From NCBI GenBank assembly GCA_013697015.1, contig JACCXL010000354.1, forward strand, positions 1 through 7,419: DNA of 7,419 nt, in the 5' to 3' direction. Of the stretch, positions 1 to 6,100 are shown one piece after another (position 1 is the stretch's first letter; every line of letters starts with the position of its first letter). The DNA is from Chthoniobacterales bacterium (GTDB lineage Bacteria; Verrucomicrobiota; Verrucomicrobiia; Chthoniobacterales; UBA10450). A model generated the notes under the pieces. It ran no database searches. It was not told where the DNA came from and was given only the letters and a program-made list of their open reading frames with translations. The translations under genes were made by a program, and so were the position numbers.

Positions 1-617
1 ATGGATGCCAGCGTGTCTCCGGACTGCACGACGTAAGATCGACCTGAGACCGGCTTCTTGTTCGCCCCGGGGTTTTTCTCCGCCGCGCGCCCCGCTTTTT
101 CCGCCACGGCGCCGTTCCGTTCGCGCAGGCGTTGCTCTTCAATCTCTTTGCGCAGCGTGAGATTCTCGTTTTTCAAACGCGTGGCCTCCGCGTGTGTCAG
201 GATTGTGTCCCCCGACAATATGGTGACGAGGGCGAGCTCATCGCGCTTCATAAAGCTCTTCACCTCGATCGCGTGCGCACCGGCCGGCGCGAGCGTCAGA
301 TAACGCTTGAAGTGATGCAGCGCATTGAGGGGGTCATTCATTTTATCGTCGTAGAGGAGCCCGAGCCGGTAATGAATGTCCGCGGAGTTTTTCGTGTCGT
401 CGAGCGCTGATTCGTAGAGCTGCACCGCGCGGATGAATTCTCCCGCGGCCGCTTTTGCGTCCGCATCTTTCACCGTCTGCGAGCTGCGCGGAGTGATCAT
501 CCGATCGCAGGAAGTGAAGCTCAACAATGCGAGCGCGATCGAGGCGACGGGCGCGACGGAGAGCGGGTGCGTCGCACGCTTGATGATTGTGGGCAAAGAC
601 GGAAATGGGAGCAGCAT
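1..617 (-). CDS. TPR/coiled-coil lipoprotein with C-terminal LysM domain (partial, runs off left edge)
   Basis: The reading frame runs from an ATG at 617 to the window edge without a stop (205 codons visible). Residues 1-37 look like a lipoprotein signal: K13/R14, a hydrophobic stretch at about 21-34, then FTSC with the candidate lipidated Cys at 37 and Asp at +2. Residues about 52-110 resemble TPR helices (GEFIRAVQLYESAL, then HYRLGLLYDD and ALHHFKRYLTLAP). Residues 143-180 are charged and probably coiled coil (LKNENLTLRKEIEEQRLRER). A Pro/Lys/Gly linker leads to SYVVQSGDTLAS, the typical opening of a LysM peptidoglycan-binding domain, cut by the edge. I infer an envelope-anchored protein contacting the cell wall, perhaps as a scaffold. 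It lies 62 bases downstream of the E1-rhodanese gene and may be co-transcribed with it. No clear ribosome binding site is seen, so the start rests on the signal sequence. The lipobox is loose (Phe at -3). Confidence 0.8.
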   Translation of the reverse strand, partial: MLLPFPSLPTIIKRATHPLSVAPVASIALALLSFTSCDRMITPRSSQTVKDADAKAAAGEFIRAVQLYESALDDTKNSADIHYRLGLLYDDKMNDPLNALHHFKRYLTLAPAGAHAIEVKSFMKRDELALVTILSGDTILTHAEATRLKNENLTLRKEIEEQRLRERNGAVAEKAGRAAEKNPGANKKPVSGRSYVVQSGDTLAS

Positions 618-679
618 CGGATTGTCTGGATCGTACAGGAGATACCTTCTCCGAAAGTATTTTTCGATGCCGTTTGGCT

Positions 680-1861
680 TCAATACTTCACCAGCGACGG
701 ATCGATTTCATCAGTCCAGGCATCGATCCCGCCGACGAGATTATAAAGATTCGTGAACCCAAGTCCGTGCAGCTCGCTGATGGCGTGCGCGCTGCGGGTT
801 CCGACTTTGCAGTAAACCACCACATCACCCTCCCGCGGAATTTCCTGCACGCGATCGAAGATTTCCCCCAGCGGGATGAGTCGCGATCCATCGATGCGAG
901 CAATTTCGTGCTCATAGGGTTCGCGGACATCGAGGAGCGCGATCGCAAATCCTCTCTGTTGCTTTTCCTTGAGTTCGCGCGGCGTGATGGAAGGGATGTC
1001 ACTGGACGCCGCCAGCGGCTCTTCAGTTGTGCAGAACTGCTCGTAATCGATCAATTCCGTAATAGTTGGTTGCTCGCCGCAGAGTGCGCATTGCGGATCG
1101 CGCCGGAGAGTGAACTGGCGAAAGCTCGTGCGTTCGGCATCGAAGTGGAGAAGGCGACCAAGCAGCGGGTCCCCGATCCCGGTAATCAGTTTTATTGTCT
1201 CGAGAGCCTGGATCAAGCCGATGACGCCCGGTACTACCCCGAGAACTCCGGCCTCAGCGCAGCTCGGTGCCATACCTGGTCCCGGCGGTCTCGGAAAGAG
1301 ACAGCGGTAACAGGGCGCGCCCAGATGAGGAGCAAATAGACTGGCCTGACCCTCGAAACGAAAAACGGAGCCGTAGACGTTCGGTTTCTGCGCGAAAACG
1401 CAGACATCATTCGAGAGGTAGCGCGTCGGAAAATTATCGGAGCCATCAATGACGATGTCATATTCCCCAACGATCGAGGCGGCGTTTGCGCTCGAGAAGC
1501 GAACTTCATGCAGCTCCACCTCGACATGTGGATTAGCTTCGCGAATGCGTGTGCGCGCGGATTCGAGCTTGCTGCGTCCAACATCACTGCTGCCGTGCAG
1601 AATCTGGCGATGGAGATTGGAAAGATCCACGCGATCAGCGTCTACTAACCCAAGCGTTCCGACGCCTGAAGCCGCCAGGTAAAGCGCCGCCGGGGAACCG
1701 AGTCCACCTGCGCCGAGGCAGAGCACGCGCGCAGCCTTCAAGCGCCGCTGACCATCGAGCGCAAGCTCTGGGAGAATGAGCTGGCGCGAGTAGCGTGCAA
1801 TCTCGTCACTGCTCAGCGAGACAGTGTTTAGCCGCTCGCGCGAAATAAGCTCGGTTTTCAC
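680..1861 (-). CDS. moeB: MoeB/ThiF-type E1 adenylyltransferase fused to rhodanese domain (MoeZ/MOCS3 architecture)
   Basis: A 393-residue enzyme that should adenylate the C-terminal glycine of a ubiquitin-like sulfur carrier (MoaD or ThiS type) and pass it sulfur from its rhodanese domain, for molybdopterin, thiamine or tRNA thiolation. It is probably cytoplasmic. The E1 domain spans about 18-275: nucleotide loop GAGGLG at 50-55, DADRVDLSNLHRQ at 74-86, and DGSDNFPTRY at 139-148. Two zinc-binding Cys pairs are C184/C187 and C258/C261. C201, in CAEAGVLG, sits 14 residues after the first pair, where human MOCS3 has its catalytic Cys. The rhodanese domain spans about 290-390 with DVREPYEH and the active-site loop CKVGTRS (C351). 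Length and domain order match MOCS3/Uba4/MoeZ. The start is GTG, 4 bases after the stop of the upstream small gene, so translation may be coupled. No MoaD or ThiS gene is in the window, so the carrier and pathway are undecided; thiF or moeZ would be equally defensible names. Confidence 0.93.
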   Translation of the reverse strand: MKTELISRERLNTVSLSSDEIARYSRQLILPELALDGQRRLKAARVLCLGAGGLGSPAALYLAASGVGTLGLVDADRVDLSNLHRQILHGSSDVGRSKLESARTRIREANPHVEVELHEVRFSSANAASIVGEYDIVIDGSDNFPTRYLSNDVCVFAQKPNVYGSVFRFEGQASLFAPHLGAPCYRCLFPRPPGPGMAPSCAEAGVLGVVPGVIGLIQALETIKLITGIGDPLLGRLLHFDAERTSFRQFTLRRDPQCALCGEQPTITELIDYEQFCTTEEPLAASSDIPSITPRELKEKQQRGFAIALLDVREPYEHEIARIDGSRLIPLGEIFDRVQEIPREGDVVVYCKVGTRSAHAISELHGLGFTNLYNLVGGIDAWTDEIDPSLVKY

Positions 1862-1865
1862 AATC

Positions 1866-2153
1866 TCACGGCTTCACAAAGTCCCAATTAATGCCGATGA
1901 TACGCCGGTCGCAAAAACATTTCAGCGATTTTGGAAATGCGAGCACGCGAGCGCCTTTGCGTTCGCGAAATCCAACTTCGCCAAAATCCCGGCCGGTTTG
2001 GCTCTGCAGAACCGTCAGCACACGCGTGTTTTTGATCAGACTCTGTAACTTCCGATCTGCGGCCGGCAATTGCCACAGGTTGTAAACGGATGGAGGGCCG
2101 CATTTCCCGACGATATCAGCGAATCGGGCCGTTTTGATTTTCAACAGTTTCAT
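1866..2153 (-). CDS. conserved-looking hypothetical protein, 95 residues, leads the E1-rhodanese operon
   Basis: I do not recognise this family. It is likely real because it lies 4 bases upstream of the E1-rhodanese gene on the same strand, starts with ATG, and has an orderly composition: MKLLKIKTARFADIVGKCG at the N-terminus, alternating hydrophobic strands in the middle (RVLTVLQSQTGRDFGEVGF), and a basic C-terminus (FPKSLKCFCDRRIIGINWDF). There is no signal peptide or membrane segment, so it is probably a small alpha/beta cytoplasmic protein. Cysteines are at 18, 79 and 81. It does not end in Gly-Gly (it ends FVKP), so it is not an obvious MoaD/ThiS carrier for its neighbour. Its ATG directly follows a perfect 8-bp inverted repeat at 2155-2181, and no clear Shine-Dalgarno site is seen. 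A role linked to sulfur transfer is only a guess from position. Confidence 0.68.
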   Translation of the reverse strand: MKLLKIKTARFADIVGKCGPPSVYNLWQLPAADRKLQSLIKNTRVLTVLQSQTGRDFGEVGFRERKGARVLAFPKSLKCFCDRRIIGINWDFVKP

Positions 2154-2154
2154 G

Positions 2155-2181
2155 GCACCGCCACGCGACCGTCGGCGGTGC
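2155..2181 (-). promoter_or_regulatory. hairpin abutting the start codon of the 95-residue gene
   Basis: GCACCGCC (2155-2162) and GGCGGTGC (2174-2181) are perfect 8-base arms around an 11-base loop. In the minus-strand transcript the stem ends one base before the ATG at 2153-2151, covering the place where a ribosome binding site would lie. It could lower initiation, act as an operator, or be chance in GC-rich DNA. The structure is seen directly; its function is inferred. Confidence 0.35.
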
Positions 2182-2314
2182 GTGTAAACACAAAGTCCGC
2201 CAGAGGACTACGGCAAAGAGAATCAAACTACCGTTGCTGCATTCCTGCCCTGGCGGGGTTCGTAAGTCCGCAGTCCATAGCCCCTGACGGAAACAAACTC
2301 TTCGCGAATCCGGC

Positions 2315-2354
2315 CTCGCACGCAAACGCAGTTTTGTTTGGGAACGAGTGCGAG
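2315..2354. repeat. nested inverted repeat in the divergent intergenic region
   Basis: Outer arms CTCGCAC (2315-2321) and GTGCGAG (2348-2354) enclose inner arms CAAAC (2323-2327) and GTTTG (2336-2340), with a 7-base asymmetric bulge on the right side. It lies between the minus-strand sulfur-transfer operon and the plus-strand small lipoprotein, where divergent promoters should sit. It could be an operator or RNA structure, but imperfect repeats of this size also occur by chance. Confidence 0.25.
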
Positions 2355-2392
2355 ACATTGACATTGTCGCGCTCGTCTGGTTGCATCGCGGC

Positions 2393-2602
2393 GTGAGAAT
2401 GCTGGCTGCCGGGTTGATTTTGTTTGTTTGCTCGTCGTGCATGACGCTGGAGAACCGGCGCGATCTCTACAGCAGCGATCCCGAGATCTACTGGCATCCC
2501 AGGGCACATACCGTGAGAGAAACGACGACCACCACTACCAGAACCGTGGCACCGCTCCCGGCCATTCCGGAGCAGGACGATGTGGCGCCGCCGGGCCGCT
2601 AG
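2393..2602 (+). CDS. small predicted lipoprotein (about 69 residues)
   Basis: From a GTG at 2393 the frame gives MRMLAAGLILFVCSSC, a short lipoprotein-type signal with the candidate lipidated Cys at 16 (Cys at -3 is unusual). The mature part is about 53 residues, polar and probably disordered: a NRRDLYSSDPEIYWHP segment, a run of six Thr (44-49), then a Pro/Ala-rich acidic tail ending PPGR. No enzyme domain is visible, and I do not recognise the family. The start is uncertain: the frame opens at another GTG (2348), and the only ATG is at 2399, which would give a signal without a positive charge. I prefer 2393 because it places Arg at residue 2. No strong ribosome binding site is seen before any of them. 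It ends 6 bases from the convergent rpmI stop. Confidence 0.55.
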   Translation: MRMLAAGLILFVCSSCMTLENRRDLYSSDPEIYWHPRAHTVRETTTTTTRTVAPLPAIPEQDDVAPPGR

Positions 2603-2608
2603 AGCAGC

Positions 2609-2818
2609 TTAAGCGAACGGCAGGTTCGCCTTGATGCGAGCGACGTCCGTTTTGTCGACGACCTGCGCCTTCGCCATTTGGCGTTTGCGCTTGGCGCTTT
2701 TGCTCGAAAGCAGATGCCGCCGCGAGGCTTGTTGTCGAAGAACTTTTCCAGTCGCGGTGATTTTGAACCGCTTGGCGACGGCTTTCCGAGTCTTGCTGCG
2801 CGCGATAGGCTTCGGCAT
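2609..2818 (-). CDS. rpmI: 50S ribosomal protein L35
   Basis: A 69-residue, very basic protein of the large ribosomal subunit. It begins MPKPIARSKTRKAVAKRFK, with the L35 features AKRFK, TGKV (23-26), RRHLLSSKSAKRKR (33-46) and a C-terminal ANLPFA close to the usual NLPY-type end. Length matches the family (about 64-70). The frame stays open upstream to 3106, but homology fixes the start at the ATG at 2818, and everything before it overlaps the divergent NADH dehydrogenase gene. In most bacteria rpmI sits between infC and rplT. Here it has neither: downstream is a convergent lipoprotein gene and upstream a divergent oxidoreductase, so it must be transcribed alone. No Shine-Dalgarno motif is evident. 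Confidence 0.95.
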   Translation of the reverse strand: MPKPIARSKTRKAVAKRFKITATGKVLRQQASRRHLLSSKSAKRKRQMAKAQVVDKTDVARIKANLPFA

Positions 2819-2820
2819 AA

Positions 2821-2856
2821 GGCGCGGAAGATAGTGGCGGTTTCCCTCGGCGACAA
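2821..2856 (-). promoter_or_regulatory. candidate sigma-70-type promoter for rpmI
   Basis: On the minus strand TTGTCG (2856-2851) and TATCTT (2833-2828) are separated by exactly 17 bases. Each matches four of six consensus positions. The predicted start point, about 2821, leaves only around 3 bases before the rpmI ATG, so the mRNA would be nearly leaderless, which fits the lack of a ribosome binding site. Sequence inspection only. Confidence 0.35.
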
Positions 2857-2931
2857 CTGCTTTCAGCGCTGCCTCCAGCGCGCTGCAAACAAAGTTCTGG
2901 CTTCGCGATTCCCAGCCTCGAAAGTCTCGCG

Positions 2932-4212
2932 ATGGAGTCAGCGACGACAAGCAAACCGCACGTGGTGATCGTCGGCGCGGGGTTCGGAGGATTGCAAGCC
3001 GCGCAGCATTTGGGAGACAAGCCCGTGCGAGTGACGGTGATCGACCGGACCAATCACCATCTCTTTCAACCGCTGCTTTACCAGGTGGCGACCGCCGCGC
3101 TCTCACCGGCGGATATCGCGGCGCCGATTCGGGGAGTGCTCGGGCAATTCACCAACATCGAGGTCATCCTCGCGGAAGTAGCCGGCGTCGATGTGGCGGA
3201 TAAAACCGTTAACCTCGGTGATCAGCGTATCGCCTACGATTATCTCATTCTCGCGACCGGCTCCCGCCATTCCTACTTCGGGCACGACGAATGGGAAAAA
3301 TTAGCGCCTGGACTCAAGAGTCTGGAGGACGCCGTGGAGATCCGGCGGCGATTGCTGATGGCCTTCGAGTACGCGGAAAAGATTACGGATCCGAAAGCAC
3401 GTGCCGCGGCCATGACTTTCGCCATCATCGGAGGAGGCCCAACGGGAGTGGAACTGGCAGGGGCGATCTCCGAGATCGCGCGTTACACGCTGGCCCGAGA
3501 TTTCCGCCACATCAATCCTTCCGATGCGCGTGTTATCTTGATCGAAGGCGAGCCGCGCGTTCTCGCTGGCTTTCCCGAGGACTTATCGGCGAGCGCTCTC
3601 CGACAATTGCAGTCGCTCGGGGTCGAAGTCCGCACCGGAGTGCATGCGACAAATCTGACCGATGAAGGACTGGATGTTCAGGGCCAGTTTATTCCTTGCC
3701 GCGTTAAAATCTGGGCCGCTGGAAATAACGCCTCGTTCGTCGGTAAAACTTTGGGCGTACCAGTCGATCGCTCCGGTCGGGTTCTGGTTAACGACGATCT
3801 CACGATCCCCGGCCACCCAGAGGTGCAGGTGCTCGGTGATCTCGCGAATTTCCCCCATCAGACCGGCGAGCCGCTGCCGGGTGTTTCGCCGGTCGCAATC
3901 CAGCAGGGCCGGCATGCAGCGCAAAATGTCCTCACGATGCTGGAGGGTCGAAAACCGGAGCGCTTTTGGTATTGGGACAAGGGGAGCATGGCGACGATCG
4001 GCCGGAATAAAGCAGTCGCGGATCTCAAGTTCGTGCACTTCAGCGGCTTGCCTGCCTGGCTCGCGTGGCTCTTCGTGCATGTGGTCTTTCTCGTGGGGTT
4101 CCGGAATCGGATCGCGGTATTGCTGCAATGGGCCTGGGCCTATTTCACCTTCAATAAAGGCGCGCGCCTGATCACGAGAAATTTCCAGGCGGAGCAGCGA
4201 CCGCCCGCGTGA
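2932..4212 (+). CDS. ndh: type II NADH:quinone oxidoreductase (NDH-2), FAD-dependent
   Basis: A 426-residue membrane-peripheral flavoprotein expected to pass electrons from NADH to quinone without pumping protons. The FAD Rossmann motif is GAGFGG (15-20), followed by the HHLFQPLLYQVATAALSP segment (42-59) typical of the family. LILATGSRHSYFG is at 105-117. The second, NAD-binding fold is GGGPTG (167-172) with Glu174, and Glu205 after its second strand favours NADH over NADPH. The second FAD segment is VLGDLA (300-305), followed by AIQQG (322-326) next to the quinone site. The C-terminal PAWLAWLFVHVVFLVGFRN (374-392) and a further aromatic stretch fit the amphipathic membrane anchor of NDH-2. 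Length is normal. The ATG at 2932 puts the Rossmann fold about 9 residues in, as usual. It heads a plus-strand gene run, and its stop overlaps the next start in GTGA. Confidence 0.93.
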   Translation: MESATTSKPHVVIVGAGFGGLQAAQHLGDKPVRVTVIDRTNHHLFQPLLYQVATAALSPADIAAPIRGVLGQFTNIEVILAEVAGVDVADKTVNLGDQRIAYDYLILATGSRHSYFGHDEWEKLAPGLKSLEDAVEIRRRLLMAFEYAEKITDPKARAAAMTFAIIGGGPTGVELAGAISEIARYTLARDFRHINPSDARVILIEGEPRVLAGFPEDLSASALRQLQSLGVEVRTGVHATNLTDEGLDVQGQFIPCRVKIWAAGNNASFVGKTLGVPVDRSGRVLVNDDLTIPGHPEVQVLGDLANFPHQTGEPLPGVSPVAIQQGRHAAQNVLTMLEGRKPERFWYWDKGSMATIGRNKAVADLKFVHFSGLPAWLAWLFVHVVFLVGFRNRIAVLLQWAWAYFTFNKGARLITRNFQAEQRPPA

Positions 4213-5183
4213 GGTCGAAGCATTCATTGCCGAATTATCGGATCGCGGTCGTTGGTGCTGGCGCAATCGGCGGATATTACGGCGCAAAGCTGGCCTATCA
4301 CGGCCGCGATGTGCACTTCCTCATGCGCGGAGATATTCGCGAGATTCGACGCTTCGGCCTGCGCGTCCGCGGGAAGCAGGAGAATTTCCGCGTCGCCAAG
4401 CTGAATGCGCACACTACCACAGACGAGATCGGCGTGTGCGACCTTGTCATCGTCGCGGTAAAGGCGACTTCGAACGCTGATCTTCTCGATCTGCTGCCGC
4501 CTCTATTGCATGAGCAAACGATGCTGCTCACTCTCCAGAACGGTCTGGGGAACGAACGTTTCCTGGCGGAGAATTTTGGAGCGCGCCGCGTGCTGGGCGG
4601 ACTCTGCTTCGTCTGCCTCAATCAGGTGTCACGCGGATTGATCGAACACTACGATCACGGCCACGTCTCGATCGGGGAATACAGCGGTTATCCGCTGCCG
4701 CGAACACACGACGTGGCTTGGGAATTCAAGCGCTCCGGTGTTGTGTCCAGCGTCGTGGAGAACCTTACACTGGAACGCTGGCGCAAGCTCGTCTGGAACA
4801 TTCCGTTCAATGGGCTGTCGGTGGCGGCGGGCGGGCTCGATACCGCTGCCATTCTGGCCAACGATCAGCTGCGGCTCACAGCGCTGGAATTGATGGACGA
4901 GGTCATCGCGGCCGCTAACAAGTGCGGCTTTCGTTTGCCTACAGCTGCGGCGCTCGACCAAATGAAGCGCACTGCATCGATGGGCGCATACAAACCGTCA
5001 ACCCTGATCGATTACGAAGCGGGGCGGCCGCTCGAGATTGAAGCAATCTGGGGCGAGCCTCTCCGGCAGGCAAAATCCGCCGGCTCGAGTACGCCCCGAT
5101 TACAGGAACTGTACGAGAAACTGAAGCAGCTCGATCAAGCGAGACGTCCGCCCGAAAAGCTGGACGACCTCAAACCCGCCTGA
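4209..5183 (+). CDS. panE: 2-dehydropantoate 2-reductase (ketopantoate reductase)
   Basis: Reduces ketopantoate to pantoate with NADPH in the pathway to pantothenate and coenzyme A; cytoplasmic. The protein has 324 residues, a little longer than E. coli PanE (303). The N-terminal dinucleotide fold has GAGAIG (16-21) and VAVKA (82-86), then LQNGLGN (109-115). The C-terminal catalytic domain has KLVWNIPFN with Lys193, Asn197 and Asn201 in the same spacing as E. coli K176/N180/N184, and PSTLIDYEAGRPLEIE with Ser264, Asp268 and Glu276 matching S244/D248/E256. All the expected active-site residues are therefore present. The GTG start overlaps the upstream stop by four bases (GTGA), suggesting translational coupling; an in-frame TTG at 4227 is a weaker alternative. 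Some relatives in this superfamily act on other 2-oxo acids, so the substrate is inferred from the conserved residues. Confidence 0.93.
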   Translation: MRSKHSLPNYRIAVVGAGAIGGYYGAKLAYHGRDVHFLMRGDIREIRRFGLRVRGKQENFRVAKLNAHTTTDEIGVCDLVIVAVKATSNADLLDLLPPLLHEQTMLLTLQNGLGNERFLAENFGARRVLGGLCFVCLNQVSRGLIEHYDHGHVSIGEYSGYPLPRTHDVAWEFKRSGVVSSVVENLTLERWRKLVWNIPFNGLSVAAGGLDTAAILANDQLRLTALELMDEVIAAANKCGFRLPTAAALDQMKRTASMGAYKPSTLIDYEAGRPLEIEAIWGEPLRQAKSAGSSTPRLQELYEKLKQLDQARRPPEKLDDLKPA

Positions 5184-5193
5184 GCACGAAAAG

Positions 5194-5658
5194 ATGAAGC
5201 GATTGCGATCTTCGCCAGCTCCGTCATTCCCATTGATCCACGTCACTAATGCACAACGCGCTCTGCGCATCGGCGTCGCGCCTCTGGCGGATTTCGCACA
5301 GAACGCACTAAGAGAGTGCTGCCGGCTTCCCGCACGCGGGGGAGGCCTCCGAGCCTTTCGGGAATTATCCGCAGTTCTGGTGTCGGACCGCAGGATGGGC
5401 GAATTGCATTGGCGATTTTTGCGGGTCCGCGGTCCTACCGACGTGCTCACGTTTGAGCACGGTGAAATTGTGATCAGCACGGAGACAGCGCAACGGAACG
5501 CGGCCAGGTTTCATACCTCTATAGAGCACGAGATTCGACTCTACCTCATCCATGGTTTGCTCCACCTGCACGGCTTTGATGATCGAACTGCCCGTGCCGC
5601 AAAGCTAATGGAGAAGACTCAGACGCGGATCCTCGTCACACTTTCGAAGTCGCGCTGA
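5194..5658 (+). CDS. ybeY: endoribonuclease YbeY (rRNA maturation factor)
   Basis: A 154-residue metal-dependent RNase involved in 16S rRNA 3'-end maturation and ribosome quality control. Recognisable parts are LIHVTNAQRALRIGV (14-28), ELSAVLVSDRRM (57-68), PTDVLTF (81-87), EIVIS (91-95) and the metal motif HGLLHLHGFDD (120-130). His120 and His124 match E. coli H114 and H118, but the third ligand position (130; H124 in E. coli) is Asp. Asp also occurs there in Bacteroidetes YbeY, as I recall, so the enzyme is probably active. The ATG at 5194 adds about 13 residues before the usual family start; an in-frame TTG at 5233 would give a more typical N-terminus. It begins 10 bases after the panE stop, so it is probably in the same operon. 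The usual neighbour phoH (ybeZ) is absent. Confidence 0.92.
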   Translation: MKRLRSSPAPSFPLIHVTNAQRALRIGVAPLADFAQNALRECCRLPARGGGLRAFRELSAVLVSDRRMGELHWRFLRVRGPTDVLTFEHGEIVISTETAQRNAARFHTSIEHEIRLYLIHGLLHLHGFDDRTARAAKLMEKTQTRILVTLSKSR

Positions 5659-5730
5659 AGCTGCCGGCAACCTCCTGCCTCGGCGCGCCAGCCCGTTGAA
5701 CTGCCTTGCTCCTATGTTAGCGTCTCTCTC

Positions 5731-6096
5731 ATGACGGTTCAGCCACGCAGCGGCCTGGCAGTGGCACTGCCTAACGAGTCGGCCAGCGCAAAGGCGAAGG
5801 TGCGCGGATCCAGCGTCGGCCATCCTGTCATTGAGGCGGAGACCAAAGCGGCCGAGGAAGTCGATCTGCCCTGGCAAGTCGTGGTGCACAACGATCCTGT
5901 CAATCTGATGACATACGTCACGATGGTTTTTCAAAAGGTCTTCGGCTTGCCGCGCGCCCAAGCCGAGATACACATGATGGAGGTGCATCAAAAGGGTCGC
6001 TCGATTCTGTGGACGGGCGTGCGCGAACGCGCTGAGCTGTATGTCCAGCAGCTCCACGGCTATCTGCTCCTGGCGACCCTCGAGCGCACGGTTTGA
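5731..6096 (+). CDS. clpS: ATP-dependent Clp protease adaptor ClpS
   Basis: A 121-residue adaptor that delivers proteins with N-degron residues (Leu, Phe, Tyr, Trp) to the ClpA/ClpC unfoldase of ClpP. The core spans about 46-119: PWQVVVHNDPVNLMTYV contains the Asn54-Asp55 pair that grips the substrate alpha-amino group and Met60 lining the pocket (E. coli N34, D35, M40). MMEVHQKGRS gives Val85 and His86 (E. coli V65, H66), and ATLER ends the fold. The NDPVNLM form resembles actinobacterial ClpS more than the E. coli type. The N-terminal tail before the core (about 45 residues, Ala/Lys/Glu-rich and probably disordered) is roughly twice the E. coli length; this tail normally enters the ClpA pore. 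It lies 72 bases after ybeY, and the DUF2017 gene follows 4 bases after its stop. Confidence 0.95.
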   Translation: MTVQPRSGLAVALPNESASAKAKVRGSSVGHPVIEAETKAAEEVDLPWQVVVHNDPVNLMTYVTMVFQKVFGLPRAQAEIHMMEVHQKGRSILWTGVRERAELYVQQLHGYLLLATLERTV

Positions 6097-6100
6097 ATGT

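Noticed and set aside
587..1339. A 250-residue plus-strand open frame across the end of the E1-rhodanese gene
   Set aside because: It lies antisense to well-conserved rhodanese and E1 motifs and has no recognisable domain; long antisense frames are common in GC-rich genes.
2116..2509. Overlapping minus-strand frames of about 93-108 residues through the 2154-2392 gap and into the small lipoprotein gene
   Set aside because: Low-complexity, Arg/Gln-rich and without motifs. The 2236-2300 stretch looked vaguely like a degenerate dispersed repeat, but I cannot support that from one copy.
2613..2629. GCGAAC/GTTCGC hairpin just after the small lipoprotein stop as a terminator
   Set aside because: The stem is only 6 bp, no T-run follows, and it lies inside the rpmI coding sequence.
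2819..3106. N-terminal extension of the rpmI frame (165 residues in total)
   Set aside because: L35 homology begins at MPKPIARSK (2818), and the extension overlaps the divergent ndh gene.
3583..4287. A 234-residue minus-strand open frame inside ndh
   Set aside because: Antisense to conserved NDH-2 motifs (WAAG, VLGDLA, AIQQG), with no family resemblance.
5696..5718. TTGAAC and TATGTT before clpS as a promoter
   Set aside because: The spacer is only 11 bases, too short for a sigma-70 promoter; no better pair was seen in the 72-base gap.
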